Origin: Desulfurococcaceae archaeon
GTDB lineage: Archaea; Thermoproteota; Thermoprotei_A; Sulfolobales; Desulfurococcaceae
Direction: 5' to 3'
DNA length: 42,547 bases
NCBI GenBank assembly: GCA_020833245.1
Contig: JAJHQQ010000005.1
Location: 1-42,547 of the forward strand
Shown: in pieces, positions 7,477-14,832 of the stretch
Numbering within the stretch: the stretch's first letter is position 1
Layout of the letters: each line of letters begins with the position of its first letter
Position numbers and translations under genes: made by a program
Notes under the pieces: generated by a model
What the model was told of the DNA's origin: nothing
The model's database searches: none
The model's input: only the letters and a program-made list of their open reading frames with translations

Positions 7477-7615
7477 TTAATTACCATGTAAATTAAATTC
7501 ACTGCGAGTACTCGATTGAGGCGAGTTTACAGATCTCTGAGAATACAGCATCTTAGTACGTGCACTGAATAGTAGGAAAGAGTTTTAAGAGGAGTTATTG
7601 TATACTAAAATGGGC

Positions 7616-7706
7616 GCCGGGGTGGCCGAGCGGTCTAAGGCGGCGGGCTGCAGGGCTCTAGTGATAGATACCCGCTAAACCGCGGGTTCGAATCCCGCCC
7701 CCGGCT
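7616..7706 (+). tRNA. tRNA-Cys(GCA) with 16-nt intron
   Basis: The acceptor GCCGGGG (7616-7622) pairs with CCCCGGC (7699-7705); the discriminator is T7706, the U73 identity base of tRNA-Cys. The D stem is GCC/GGC, the anticodon stem GCGGG/CCCGC, and the T stem GCGGG/CCCGC around TTCGAAT. The anticodon loop CTGCAG-A is split by 16 bases (7654-7669) after base 37. Pairing of loop bases 32-35 with the intron end is weaker (three of four pairs) than in the Tyr and Val genes, a relaxed bulge-helix-bulge. The L38e stop codon on the other strand begins at the very next base. Confidence 0.9.
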
Positions 7707-7913
7707 TTACTCAATAAATTTTATATTTTGACATTTGAGTTTTTTGAGAAAGTCGTCGAGGTTGCTTAGAGGTATTTTAATAGTATAGAGATATCTCCTT
7801 GTTCTCGCCTTTACTTTAGCTACTCCCTCATTTTCAAGTTTAACTACCCTGCACTCTACTGCGCGCTCTGATATCTTCACGAATTCCTCAGGGTCTTTTA
7901 CTTCTCTAGGCAC
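7707..7913 (-). CDS. rpl38e: 50S ribosomal protein L38e
   Basis: A 68-residue protein matching eL38 along its length: the N-terminal M-P-R-E-V-K-D-P-E-E-F, the central K-V-K-A-R-T-R-R-Y-L-Y-T-I segment and the Leu/Lys-rich C-terminal helix. L38e is found in eukaryotes and in crenarchaeal and related lineages but is missing from most euryarchaea, so it helps place the organism. The start is a GTG (7913-7911). It is a single gene, convergent with tRNA-Cys with no space between them, and divergent from the DtxR-family gene. Confidence 0.85.
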   Translation of the reverse strand: MPREVKDPEEFVKISERAVECRVVKLENEGVAKVKARTRRYLYTIKIPLSNLDDFLKKLKCQNIKFIE

Positions 7914-8018
7914 ATCAACCCCCTCTAGAATTCAGGCACAAGTTAGCTCCTTAAAAATATTAAGCTCTACTACAATCAACAGACTGATCTACTCCAGTAC
8001 TGCTTGGCTGAAGGCGAC

Positions 8019-8696
8019 ATGAAATCTCAAGAGAGAGGTCTTCGCAAGAGCAGCTATGAGGACTACTTAGCGACCATATACAGGCTGAGGGAAGTTTATG
8101 GTCAAGCCAAGCTACTAGACGTCTCTAGAGAGCTCGGAGTTAAGCCCTCAACAGCCTCTAAAATACTCTCACAGCTCGAGAAAAAAAGCCTCGTTAAGAG
8201 GTATATGTATAAGGAAGTAGTTCTAACTAGTAAAGGTATTGACTTAGCAATTAGGATTATAAGGAAACACAGAATTGCCGAGGCTTTTTTAGCCCATAAA
8301 CTCGGAATAGACGTTTTCGATACCCATTACTACGCACACTACTTGGAGCACTTACCAGACGAGCTAATAGAGAGAATATACGTGATTACCGGCTCTCCCA
8401 AGATCTGTCCACACGGAAACATTATTCCAATAGTAGAGAACAGGGAGGAATCGCTGAGTCTCGAGCAAACCCATTACACCAGGCTCAGTGAGGCGACTCC
8501 GGGATTATATAGAGTCGAGCGAATAGCGGGAGAGCTCTCAACGATTCTCCCCGTATTAAAAGAACTGCAGATTAAACCAGGAGTTATGATTGAAGTGGTA
8601 CAGCAAACACCTCTTTACACAGCAATAAGATATGATCAAGCCTTAAAAGAAGTAGTTAAACATGTAGCTTTTACGGTTTTTCTGAAACCAATGTAA
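8019..8696 (+). CDS. DtxR/MntR-family metal-dependent repressor
   Basis: A three-domain regulator: an N-terminal winged helix (S-S-Y-E-D-Y-L-A-T-I-Y near the start, recognition region K-P-S-T-A-S-K-I-L), a dimerisation and metal-binding domain with H-R-I-A-E-A-F-L and the H-Y-L-E-H / C-P-H-G-N motifs, and a C-terminal FeoA/SH3-like domain of about 70 residues. The full IdeR/DtxR layout points to iron rather than manganese sensing. An ATG at 8019 gives 225 residues; a TTG at 8004 would add five. It directly precedes feoAB, and a 20-bp inverted repeat lies in the gap, so it is the likely repressor of ferrous iron uptake. Confidence 0.85.
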   Translation: MKSQERGLRKSSYEDYLATIYRLREVYGQAKLLDVSRELGVKPSTASKILSQLEKKSLVKRYMYKEVVLTSKGIDLAIRIIRKHRIAEAFLAHKLGIDVFDTHYYAHYLEHLPDELIERIYVITGSPKICPHGNIIPIVENREESLSLEQTHYTRLSEATPGLYRVERIAGELSTILPVLKELQIKPGVMIEVVQQTPLYTAIRYDQALKEVVKHVAFTVFLKPM

Positions 8697-8713
8697 TTTC
8701 TGTACCCTCCTTG

Positions 8714-8739
8714 AATTTAGACTTATCTAAATTTATAAA
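8714..8739 (+). promoter_or_regulatory. feoAB promoter with DtxR-type operator
   Basis: AATTTAGA-CTTA-TCTAAATT (8714-8733) is a perfect eight-base inverted repeat with a 4-base centre, of the size and symmetry of DtxR/IdeR/MDR1 operators. It abuts the TATA box TTTATAAA (8732-8739), so a bound dimer would block TBP/TFB. Transcription would start near 8762, about 33 bases ahead of feoA. Its position directly after the DtxR-family gene and before the iron transporter supports iron-responsive control. Confidence 0.7.
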
Positions 8740-8794
8740 CCCTTGCAGAGTACGCTCTAGTTGGAGACATAAATACGCATAGAAACGGCACTAC

Positions 8795-9055
8795 GTGGTG
8801 AACACTGTAGTGGGAGAAAACAAAATCACGACACTAGATAAGGTTAGCGAGGGAAAAGAGGTCACACTGATCTCTATAGAGGCGGGCAGAGGACTACTCT
8901 CCAGATTGCTTAATATGGGCCTCGTACCGGGCTCTAAGATCAGGGTTCTCGTTAACAAGGGAGGAGGTGTTCTCGTAATCAGTGTTCACGACACTGAGAT
9001 CTCTATTAGCCGTGGTATAGCGCAGAAACTGCTAGTTAGAGTGGAGTCACCATGA
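8795..9055 (+). CDS. feoA: Ferrous iron transport protein A
   Basis: An 86-residue SH3-like FeoA protein with the hallmark L-L-N-M-G-L-V-P-G-S-K-I segment (residues 38-49) and the closing I-S-R-G-I-A-Q-K-L-L. FeoA binds or tunes the FeoB GTPase at the inner face of the membrane. Two consecutive GTG codons (8795, 8798) are possible starts; no strong Shine-Dalgarno precedes them. Its stop overlaps the feoB start (ATGA), so translation of the pair is coupled. Confidence 0.87.
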   Translation: MVNTVVGENKITTLDKVSEGKEVTLISIEAGRGLLSRLLNMGLVPGSKIRVLVNKGGGVLVISVHDTEISISRGIAQKLLVRVESP

Positions 9056-11112
9056 AGAGAATTACAGTTGCACTAATAGGTCAGCCAAACGTTGGGAAGT
9101 CTACACTATTCAACGCACTCACAGGAGGTAACGCGATAGTCACAAATTGGCCAGGCACTACTGTGAGTAAGAGTGAAGGAGTTATTAGACATTGCCAATA
9201 CGAAATCCACATAATCGATCTTCCTGGTGTTTACGGCTTAACGGCTTTCACGATTGAAGAGAAAATATCCAGGAACTTTATTGTTAACGAGAAGCCCGAT
9301 GTAGTAGTTGTACTCGTAGACTCGCTCTCTCTAATTAGAACACTCTACTTAGCCCTCGATGTACTTGAGCTTATAGACCGTGTTGTTATTGGAGTAACTA
9401 AGGTAGACGAAGCTCACAGTAGGGGTGTTCACATAAATTACAACTTACTAGAAAAACAGCTGGGAGTGCCAGTGGTGCCCCTCTCGGCTGTAAGAGGTGA
9501 TGGTCTAAGAGAGCTCGCTGAGAGGATTATCAGTGTCTATGAGGCTGGTAGAAGGGAGCATACAAAAGTCGACTATGGCGAGTTGAGTACTTACATCGAG
9601 TCGGCAGAAGCCCTTATAAGACAATGTGACCTAGGGCTCTCGCATAGGTGGCTAGCGGTAAAGGTCTTTGAGGGAGATCCCGAGACGCTCGAATTGATCA
9701 AGTCGAGGTGTACGAGTCTGTATGAGGATCTCGTAGAGCTGAGAGAAGAGGCGTCAAGGATACTAAAAGTAGACCCAGCTGTTATTGTAGCTCGTAGTAG
9801 ATTTAAGCACGCTGAGAGTATTGGCAAGACCTGTGTGATTCAAGTAGCTGTTAGGAAAAAAGCTCCATCTAAGCTATTTTACCACCCTGTCTACGCACCG
9901 CTTATAAGCATAGCCATAATACTAGCTGTCTTTACACTAGCGTTCAATCTGAATACGGGTTTCCCCGTAGCGAGTATTCTTGAAAGTGTAGGCTTTAGTG
10001 AACTAGCAGAGGCAATTGAAAATTACACTATTAGTTCATTAATTGAGAGGTTCCTAGAGTGGAGTTCCAGTACTCTCAAAGGACTTCTCGGTGAGAACGC
10101 TATTTCGCTATTCCTGAGCGAAGCAGTATTAGGTGGTGTAGGGGCTTTATTACTATTTCTCCCACTAATAATGACCGTATTAGCTACTATAGGAGTACTC
10201 GAGGATACGGGTCTTTTAACGAGATTAGCAGTAGGTGTTCACACGCTATTTGAAAAACTAGGCTTCTCGGGTCACGCACTATTTCCACTATCGCTTTCAC
10301 TGGGGTGTAATGTCCCAGGTTTACTAGTAGCTAGGGCTATTCCAAGTACGGCTGAGAGGGTCCGGCTAATAATGCTACTACCATTTATACCGTGTCAAGC
10401 TAGACTAGTAGTCTTACTAGCCCTAGCTACGGCTGTGAGGCAGGGCTTTCTACTAGTGGTTCTCAGCTATATTGTAGCCTTTGCGGCATTCTTTGCTCTG
10501 GGGTTTGCTTTATATAAGTGGAGTACTATGAGAAGTGAAAGCGTGGAGATCAGGTTATTGCTGGAACAGCCTCCTCTACATAAGCCTATACCTAGAGTTG
10601 TGTGGTGGTACACGTGGTGGCACACAAAGCACTTCTTAGTAAAAGCGGGGACAATTATAGTTCTAGCTAACATTCTATTTTGGCTACTATCACACGTAGG
10701 TCCCTCAATGAGCTTTACGGATGATCCAGGCGAGAGCATTGCAGCATCGTTCTCAAAGACACTAACACCAATACTTAAACCAATAGGTATAAGCGGGGAG
10801 GGATCCTGGATCATAGCACTGGCACTAATCGCGGGCTTTATAGCTAAAGAGATCTTTATTAGCACTCTACTAACTGTAACCGGTGCGAGCAGTGTCAAAA
10901 ACGCTTTTACTACTATAGGTGTCTCTGAGCAGTCAGTTATAGCACTGACTATTTTCGTCACGCTCTATGTGCCCTGCTTAGCGGCTCTTTCGACGATCTA
11001 CAGTGAAACTAGGAGTTTAAAGCTCGTAGCCGAAGCAGTACTACTAATGCTAGTGGTTGCCTACACGTCGGCCATATTGGCATATACTCTAGCACTTGTC
11101 TTAACACTATGA
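9052..11112 (+). CDS. feoB: Ferrous iron transporter FeoB
   Basis: A 686-residue GTP-gated Fe(II) importer. The N-terminal G domain has G1 G-Q-P-N-V-G-K-S-T (9-17), a T-T switch (around N-W-P-G-T-T), G3 D-L-P-G-V-Y-G (59-65) and G4 T-K-V-D (near 122), a small departure from the usual N-K-x-D. A helical insert follows, then two membrane Gate regions from residue 275 on with the conserved Cys-containing helices S-L-G-C-N-V-P-G and F-I-P-C-Q-A-R, and V-P-C-L-A-A-L near the end. The length is near the shorter archaeal FeoB form. It is cotranscribed with feoA. Confidence 0.93.
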   Translation: MKRITVALIGQPNVGKSTLFNALTGGNAIVTNWPGTTVSKSEGVIRHCQYEIHIIDLPGVYGLTAFTIEEKISRNFIVNEKPDVVVVLVDSLSLIRTLYLALDVLELIDRVVIGVTKVDEAHSRGVHINYNLLEKQLGVPVVPLSAVRGDGLRELAERIISVYEAGRREHTKVDYGELSTYIESAEALIRQCDLGLSHRWLAVKVFEGDPETLELIKSRCTSLYEDLVELREEASRILKVDPAVIVARSRFKHAESIGKTCVIQVAVRKKAPSKLFYHPVYAPLISIAIILAVFTLAFNLNTGFPVASILESVGFSELAEAIENYTISSLIERFLEWSSSTLKGLLGENAISLFLSEAVLGGVGALLLFLPLIMTVLATIGVLEDTGLLTRLAVGVHTLFEKLGFSGHALFPLSLSLGCNVPGLLVARAIPSTAERVRLIMLLPFIPCQARLVVLLALATAVRQGFLLVVLSYIVAFAAFFALGFALYKWSTMRSESVEIRLLLEQPPLHKPIPRVVWWYTWWHTKHFLVKAGTIIVLANILFWLLSHVGPSMSFTDDPGESIAASFSKTLTPILKPIGISGEGSWIIALALIAGFIAKEIFISTLLTVTGASSVKNAFTTIGVSEQSVIALTIFVTLYVPCLAALSTIYSETRSLKLVAEAVLLMLVVAYTSAILAYTLALVLTL

Positions 11113-11184
11113 AAACGCGATGAGCGCAACCAATATGTTATAAATCTCTAACCATCTATTAATTCTATTGACTAGTAACTTGCG

Positions 11185-11460
11185 GTGAGTTTTGAAGTGA
11201 CAATATACTGGGAGAGATGCGACTTCTGCGGACTCTATAAGCCTACTCTTAGATGTGCGATGTTCCCGGAGCTCTCAGTGGACTTTATATGTTGTGTTAG
11301 TTGCCCTCTTAGAATAAGTAAGTGTAAATCACCTGCTTGGAAGTCGTCAATTGATCAGGGGCTTTTAACACCTAGAACTAGAGTTGTCAGTAGTGAAGAG
11401 AGAAAGAGGGTATTTGAAGAGCTCATGAAGGCGCTTGGAGGTAAGAGTGAAACCAGCTAG
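11185..11460 (+). CDS. Hypothetical Cys-rich protein
   Basis: A 91-residue protein of unknown function. Cysteines at C-D-F-C (residues 12-15), C24, C-C (36-37), C40 and C47 could form one or two zinc sites in the first half; the second half is a charged helix. The start is GTG. It has its own TATA-like GTTATAAA at 11144-11151. It sits between feoB and PCNA and converges on the PCNA gene. No family is recognised. Confidence 0.6.
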   Translation: MSFEVTIYWERCDFCGLYKPTLRCAMFPELSVDFICCVSCPLRISKCKSPAWKSSIDQGLLTPRTRVVSSEERKRVFEELMKALGGKSETS

Positions 11461-11476
11461 TACTTGGAATGAAAAA

Positions 11477-12238
11477 CTATAATCGAGGTACAAGCCAGTA
11501 TAGGAGTTTACTCCCATCGCCTATATCGTACTCTACTCGCATTGGCTTACCCGTATCAAATGATACGGTAATGTTTTTAGCTGCAGAGGCAGCTCTCGCG
11601 GCTTCAACCAGCAAGTCAATACTATATGAAGACCTAGCCTTCTCCACGGTTGAAGTTACGAGTATTAGAGGGTTTCCCTCGGCGAGGTCACACCTGTACT
11701 CTTTCTGCTGCTCTGTACTAATTATGGTTATTTTGCCTGCTTCATATATGAACGTGGCTTCGTCTCCAACGAGTTTAAGGTCGCCTACTATGTTCTTAAA
11801 GTCTTGAGAGAGCATTGTAAAAGTAACGCTTAAATCCACTTGTAGTTCTGGTAGTGGTTCAACGGGTTTAGGTACTAGGGGCACGCCTATTTCTCTCTCA
11901 AGTCCTGTTTTCCTGTCACGTAGAGTTAACTTGAGAACCCCACTCTCCCTGTCGAGCTCGAATATTGCTGCGTCGTTTCTACCAGCTCTCTTAACAGCTT
12001 TTTTCAACTCTGTACCAGTGACTATAAAGCTCTCCTCTCTTTCAACGCTGTAATCTTCAAACATAATACTAGGTGCTCTGTAAACGGCCATCACGGTCTT
12101 ATCTGGACTTATAACTTTCACTTCTAGAGCGTCCTGCGTGATGAAGAAAGGCACTTCGTCGCCAATTTTAACTAGAACTTGAAATACGCGTTTAAGTTTA
12201 GACGCATTTGGATGTGTAATTCTAAACACAAACACCAC
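11477..12238 (-). CDS. pcn: DNA polymerase sliding clamp (PCNA)
   Basis: A 253-residue PCNA with two similar domains joined by an interdomain stretch near residue 120-130 (P-L-V-P-K-P-V-E-P-L-P-E-L). Typical features are the second-domain L-S-Q-D-F-K-N-I-V-G-D-L segment and the C-terminal P-M-R-V-E-Y-D-I-G-D-G-S-K-L-L-Y-W-L-V-P-R-L. It tethers polymerase, ligase and Fen1 to DNA. Crenarchaea often have up to three PCNA paralogues forming a heterotrimer; only one is here. Lone minus-strand gene; upstream (12239-12426) is a 188-base gap with AT-rich promoter-like TTTAAAA near 12270 and a weak GTGTTC/GAACAC hairpin at 12349-12366. Confidence 0.92.
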   Translation of the reverse strand: MVFVFRITHPNASKLKRVFQVLVKIGDEVPFFITQDALEVKVISPDKTVMAVYRAPSIMFEDYSVEREESFIVTGTELKKAVKRAGRNDAAIFELDRESGVLKLTLRDRKTGLEREIGVPLVPKPVEPLPELQVDLSVTFTMLSQDFKNIVGDLKLVGDEATFIYEAGKITIISTEQQKEYRCDLAEGNPLILVTSTVEKARSSYSIDLLVEAARAASAAKNITVSFDTGKPMRVEYDIGDGSKLLYWLVPRL

Positions 12239-12426
12239 CCATACACATAGACGGCGCTTTTCAGTTTAAAACGCGCTTTTAGGGCTACTAGACTATAATA
12301 CATTACGGAGGAATTTAAACAAGACATCTACGGTTTAGTGAATAGGGGTGTTCCTCGCGAACACTCGTAGCTAATTTACAAGTATGAGTTACTGAGTATA
12401 AGTGAAGACGCCACTACTTTTTTGTT

Positions 12427-12738
12427 TTAGCTTCTTTTCTCCTTCTTTTCTTTCTTCTTCTTTCTAGTCTTTTTGCTCTTTTCTTTTTTCCTAGTCTTCT
12501 TACTAGTTGCAGGTGTTTTGGCGCCCTTTGTGCTCTCGCGCATTGATAGTAGTACTTCTATCGGTAAGTTACCGTGAATAACGTCGTGCCATAGTCTACT
12601 GATATTGGCAAAGAACTTCAGCTGATCAATTGTAATCTCACCCACTTCCTCTTCCTCAGTAGTTTCTACAGCTTCGTGCTCTACCTCTTCGCTAATGTCT
12701 TCTTCTAGAACCACGCTCTCACCGGACTCTAAGAGCAC
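12427..12738 (-). CDS. rpo13: Rpo13-like RNA polymerase subunit
   Basis: A 103-residue protein with an acidic Glu-rich N-terminus (1-33), a compact helical core (about 34-68: I-T-I-D-Q-L-K-F-F-A-N then L-W-H-D-V-I-H-G-N-L-P-I-E-V) and a Lys/Arg tail of about 30 residues. This three-part layout, the length and the core pattern match Sulfolobus Rpo13 (L-S-I-Q-D-I-E-L-L ... I-W-D-N-L-L-N-G-K-I), recalled from memory. Rpo13 is a crenarchaeal RNA polymerase subunit near the jaw whose basic tail contacts downstream DNA. The start is GTG; a TATA-like TATAAAAA lies about 30 bases upstream on the minus strand. Low-complexity composition is the main reason for caution. Confidence 0.72.
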   Translation of the reverse strand: MLLESGESVVLEEDISEEVEHEAVETTEEEEVGEITIDQLKFFANISRLWHDVIHGNLPIEVLLSMRESTKGAKTPATSKKTRKKEKSKKTRKKKKEKKEKRS

Positions 12739-12786
12739 TTTTCTTTTATTGTTAAATCTCGCTTTTTATACTCTTAGCTCCTTAGA

Positions 12787-14688
12787 CTACACTCTGCAAA
12801 TGTATATGTTCTCGGAGCCTGTAGCGTGTATTATGTAGTAATGTGGCTTAAGGGATCTTAGAGCCTCTGCTACGCAGGCAGCCTTTTCTCTAATAGCGCC
12901 TCCAATCACGTCTGTAGCTGCTTTTACGCTCTCGGGCTCGTTAAGCGTAAAGAACACTCTTAAACCAGCGTTATTGAGAAGTGCTTGAGGTATTCTCCTA
13001 ATATCCTGTGAAACCACTACTATTGAAAAACCAAATTTTCTGCTCTCCATGAACATTCTAGAGAGAAGCTCCATGCCCAGAGTCCTCGGCATTATGTGTC
13101 TAACCTCATCTATGACTAGTTGGAGAGGCATTCTCTTAGCGTGGTACATTTTACTTATCAACATGTACATTAAGGTCTCTACAAGTATTGCCTTTGTGAA
13201 ATCGCTTACAACTCTACTTAAATCAACTATACTACTGTCTTCTAGAAGCTCTTCAATGCTAAGGGGCTCTCCCTCGCCCATGCTCTCGCTAATTAAGTCT
13301 AAGTAAGGTTGAATTCTCGTAAACTCCTGGTTTACTTCACTCAGCTCTTTGCAGGCTGAGACGAGATCTCTAAGGGTAGGCGGATCCCTAGTCCACGTTT
13401 CAGGGTCATCTGTTATACCTCTCTCAGCGTATGCTTTTAGAATTACCTCTTCAAGAAGTCTCCTCTGTATAAATCCAAGCTTAAATATTGAGGCAATAAC
13501 GTGTGATAGCTGTAAAGCCCTATCTTTTGGCGAGGTCTTTTCGAGTACAAGGGGGTTAATAGTGTATTTAGACGCGTCGACTACTCTGCACTTAATGCTA
13601 GTACAAAGGTCTGAGTACTCGCCATGAGGGTCTACTACTAAGAAGCCGTAGCCGTAAGCTCTACTAAACTCTCGAATAATGTGTTTTACAAGTGTAGTTT
13701 TACCAGTACCCGACGCCCCCACGACTACTATGTGAGGAGTGTTCAGGTCTCCTAGTCTCACGTAAATAGGTTTACGTGCCTCTCTGAAAAACCAGGTCTC
13801 CCTAGTAGTAGAGCCGAGTATGTGTCCCTGTGAAACCTCAATATATACTCTGTGAGGCTCCCCATAGGCGATCTCGGCTTCTGCCAAGCCCATGAAGACC
13901 CCAGGTGGTTCACTGTAAAATACTCTTTCAACTCTCTGATAGTAGAGTTGTCCTCTTGAAGTAGCTACTAGCAGGGACGATATACCGAGTAATCCTGTTC
14001 CAGAGAAAAACCCAATTAATAACATCCTGCCGGCCTCCCTACTATGGGAGGCGTAGAGTGCTGAGAAGATTAATAGGAGTGGTTGCACACAGAGACTTAG
14101 TAGTAGTGCGTACGGGATTTCTTCAGTTTCCATGCCTCTAATAGCGAGTAGATAAGTAGTAAGTAGAATAAATACTGAGAAGCCAATACTGTGAGATGCT
14201 AGTAGAGTTGGAGCCACTTCTATGATATCTTTGAAACCTAGTCTTCTAGTCAAGGTGCTGAGAGGTGTCAGAGTACTCCTAGTCTTCTTAAAGTGCTCAT
14301 CGAGATAACCAGTCAATCCTAATAGCCGTGCAGCGAAAAGCGCTACTATGAGGCCAAAACACTCTCTACTTGCACTAAGTAGAGATAAATCTTCAAATCC
14401 GAGAAGTACTAGTTGTAAGTAGAGTATTAGTCTATTCAACATGCCGAGAATTATACTTGAAGTCAAAGCGGAAATTAACAGTACGTGTATAACTATGAGG
14501 ATCAGTAAGATTAGTGGCTTATAGAGAAACGCGTATAGATCCCTGAAGCTCTGAATACCTAGATTCACTAAGTAAGACCCACTCACATGTGTTGTTAAAG
14601 CGTAAAATATTAGGTTGACAACTAGTACGGCTATACTCCTACTAAACTTCTTTGAGACACTAATGAGTTGTGACATTTCTGCTAACAC
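12787..14688 (-). CDS. Polytopic membrane HerA/VirD4-like ATPase
   Basis: A 633-residue protein. About seven hydrophobic segments lie in residues 19-243, then a linker, then a HerA/FtsK-superfamily P-loop domain. Walker A is V-G-A-S-G-T-G-K-T-T (323-332), followed by V-V-D-P-H-G-E-Y (353-360), a sequence typical of HerA-type DUF87 ATPases. Walker B is L-V-I-D-E-V (about 524-529), with S-Q-D-I-R-R-I-P for the sensor region. Membrane anchoring plus this ATPase fold recalls VirD4/TraG coupling proteins, but no all-alpha domain is recognised. A 26-base palindrome lies directly upstream. It is not in the Ced-like operon 5 kb away but could serve it. Confidence 0.75.
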   Translation of the reverse strand: MLAEMSQLISVSKKFSRSIAVLVVNLIFYALTTHVSGSYLVNLGIQSFRDLYAFLYKPLILLILIVIHVLLISALTSSIILGMLNRLILYLQLVLLGFEDLSLLSASRECFGLIVALFAARLLGLTGYLDEHFKKTRSTLTPLSTLTRRLGFKDIIEVAPTLLASHSIGFSVFILLTTYLLAIRGMETEEIPYALLLSLCVQPLLLIFSALYASHSREAGRMLLIGFFSGTGLLGISSLLVATSRGQLYYQRVERVFYSEPPGVFMGLAEAEIAYGEPHRVYIEVSQGHILGSTTRETWFFREARKPIYVRLGDLNTPHIVVVGASGTGKTTLVKHIIREFSRAYGYGFLVVDPHGEYSDLCTSIKCRVVDASKYTINPLVLEKTSPKDRALQLSHVIASIFKLGFIQRRLLEEVILKAYAERGITDDPETWTRDPPTLRDLVSACKELSEVNQEFTRIQPYLDLISESMGEGEPLSIEELLEDSSIVDLSRVVSDFTKAILVETLMYMLISKMYHAKRMPLQLVIDEVRHIMPRTLGMELLSRMFMESRKFGFSIVVVSQDIRRIPQALLNNAGLRVFFTLNEPESVKAATDVIGGAIREKAACVAEALRSLKPHYYIIHATGSENIYICRV

Positions 14689-14695
14689 GCCTCTA

Positions 14696-14721
14696 AGAAA
14701 TATATTCAGTAATATATTTCT
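14696..14721. promoter_or_regulatory. Palindromic operator/promoter of the membrane ATPase gene
   Basis: AGAAATATATT-CAGT-AATATATTTCT is a perfect 11-base inverted repeat with a four-base centre. It lies 8 bases upstream of the GTG start of the minus-strand ATPase gene. Its arms contain TATA-like AAATATATT; the far arm sits at the right distance (about 25 bases) to drive a nearly leaderless transcript. A dimeric repressor bound here would block the promoter. Confidence 0.55.
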
Positions 14722-14832
14722 AAAAGCCGTGTGCTCCGGGACTATATAAGGGTTGTTAATTCTGTATTAAATCGGTACACAATCTGGTATCTAGTGAGTA
14801 CTCTAGTAGTTGATATGTAAGGACTCTTAGCG

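Noticed and set aside
7500-7575. Second C/D box RNA before tRNA-Cys
   Set aside because: Two CTGA boxes are present, but no acceptable C or C' box lies at the right distance.
10467-10961. 164-codon minus-strand frame inside feoB
   Set aside because: It lies wholly within the well-conserved FeoB membrane domain and has no promoter or ribosome binding site.
11469-11807. 112-codon plus-strand frame opposite the end of PCNA
   Set aside because: It overlaps the conserved C-terminal PCNA domain; composition matches an antisense shadow.
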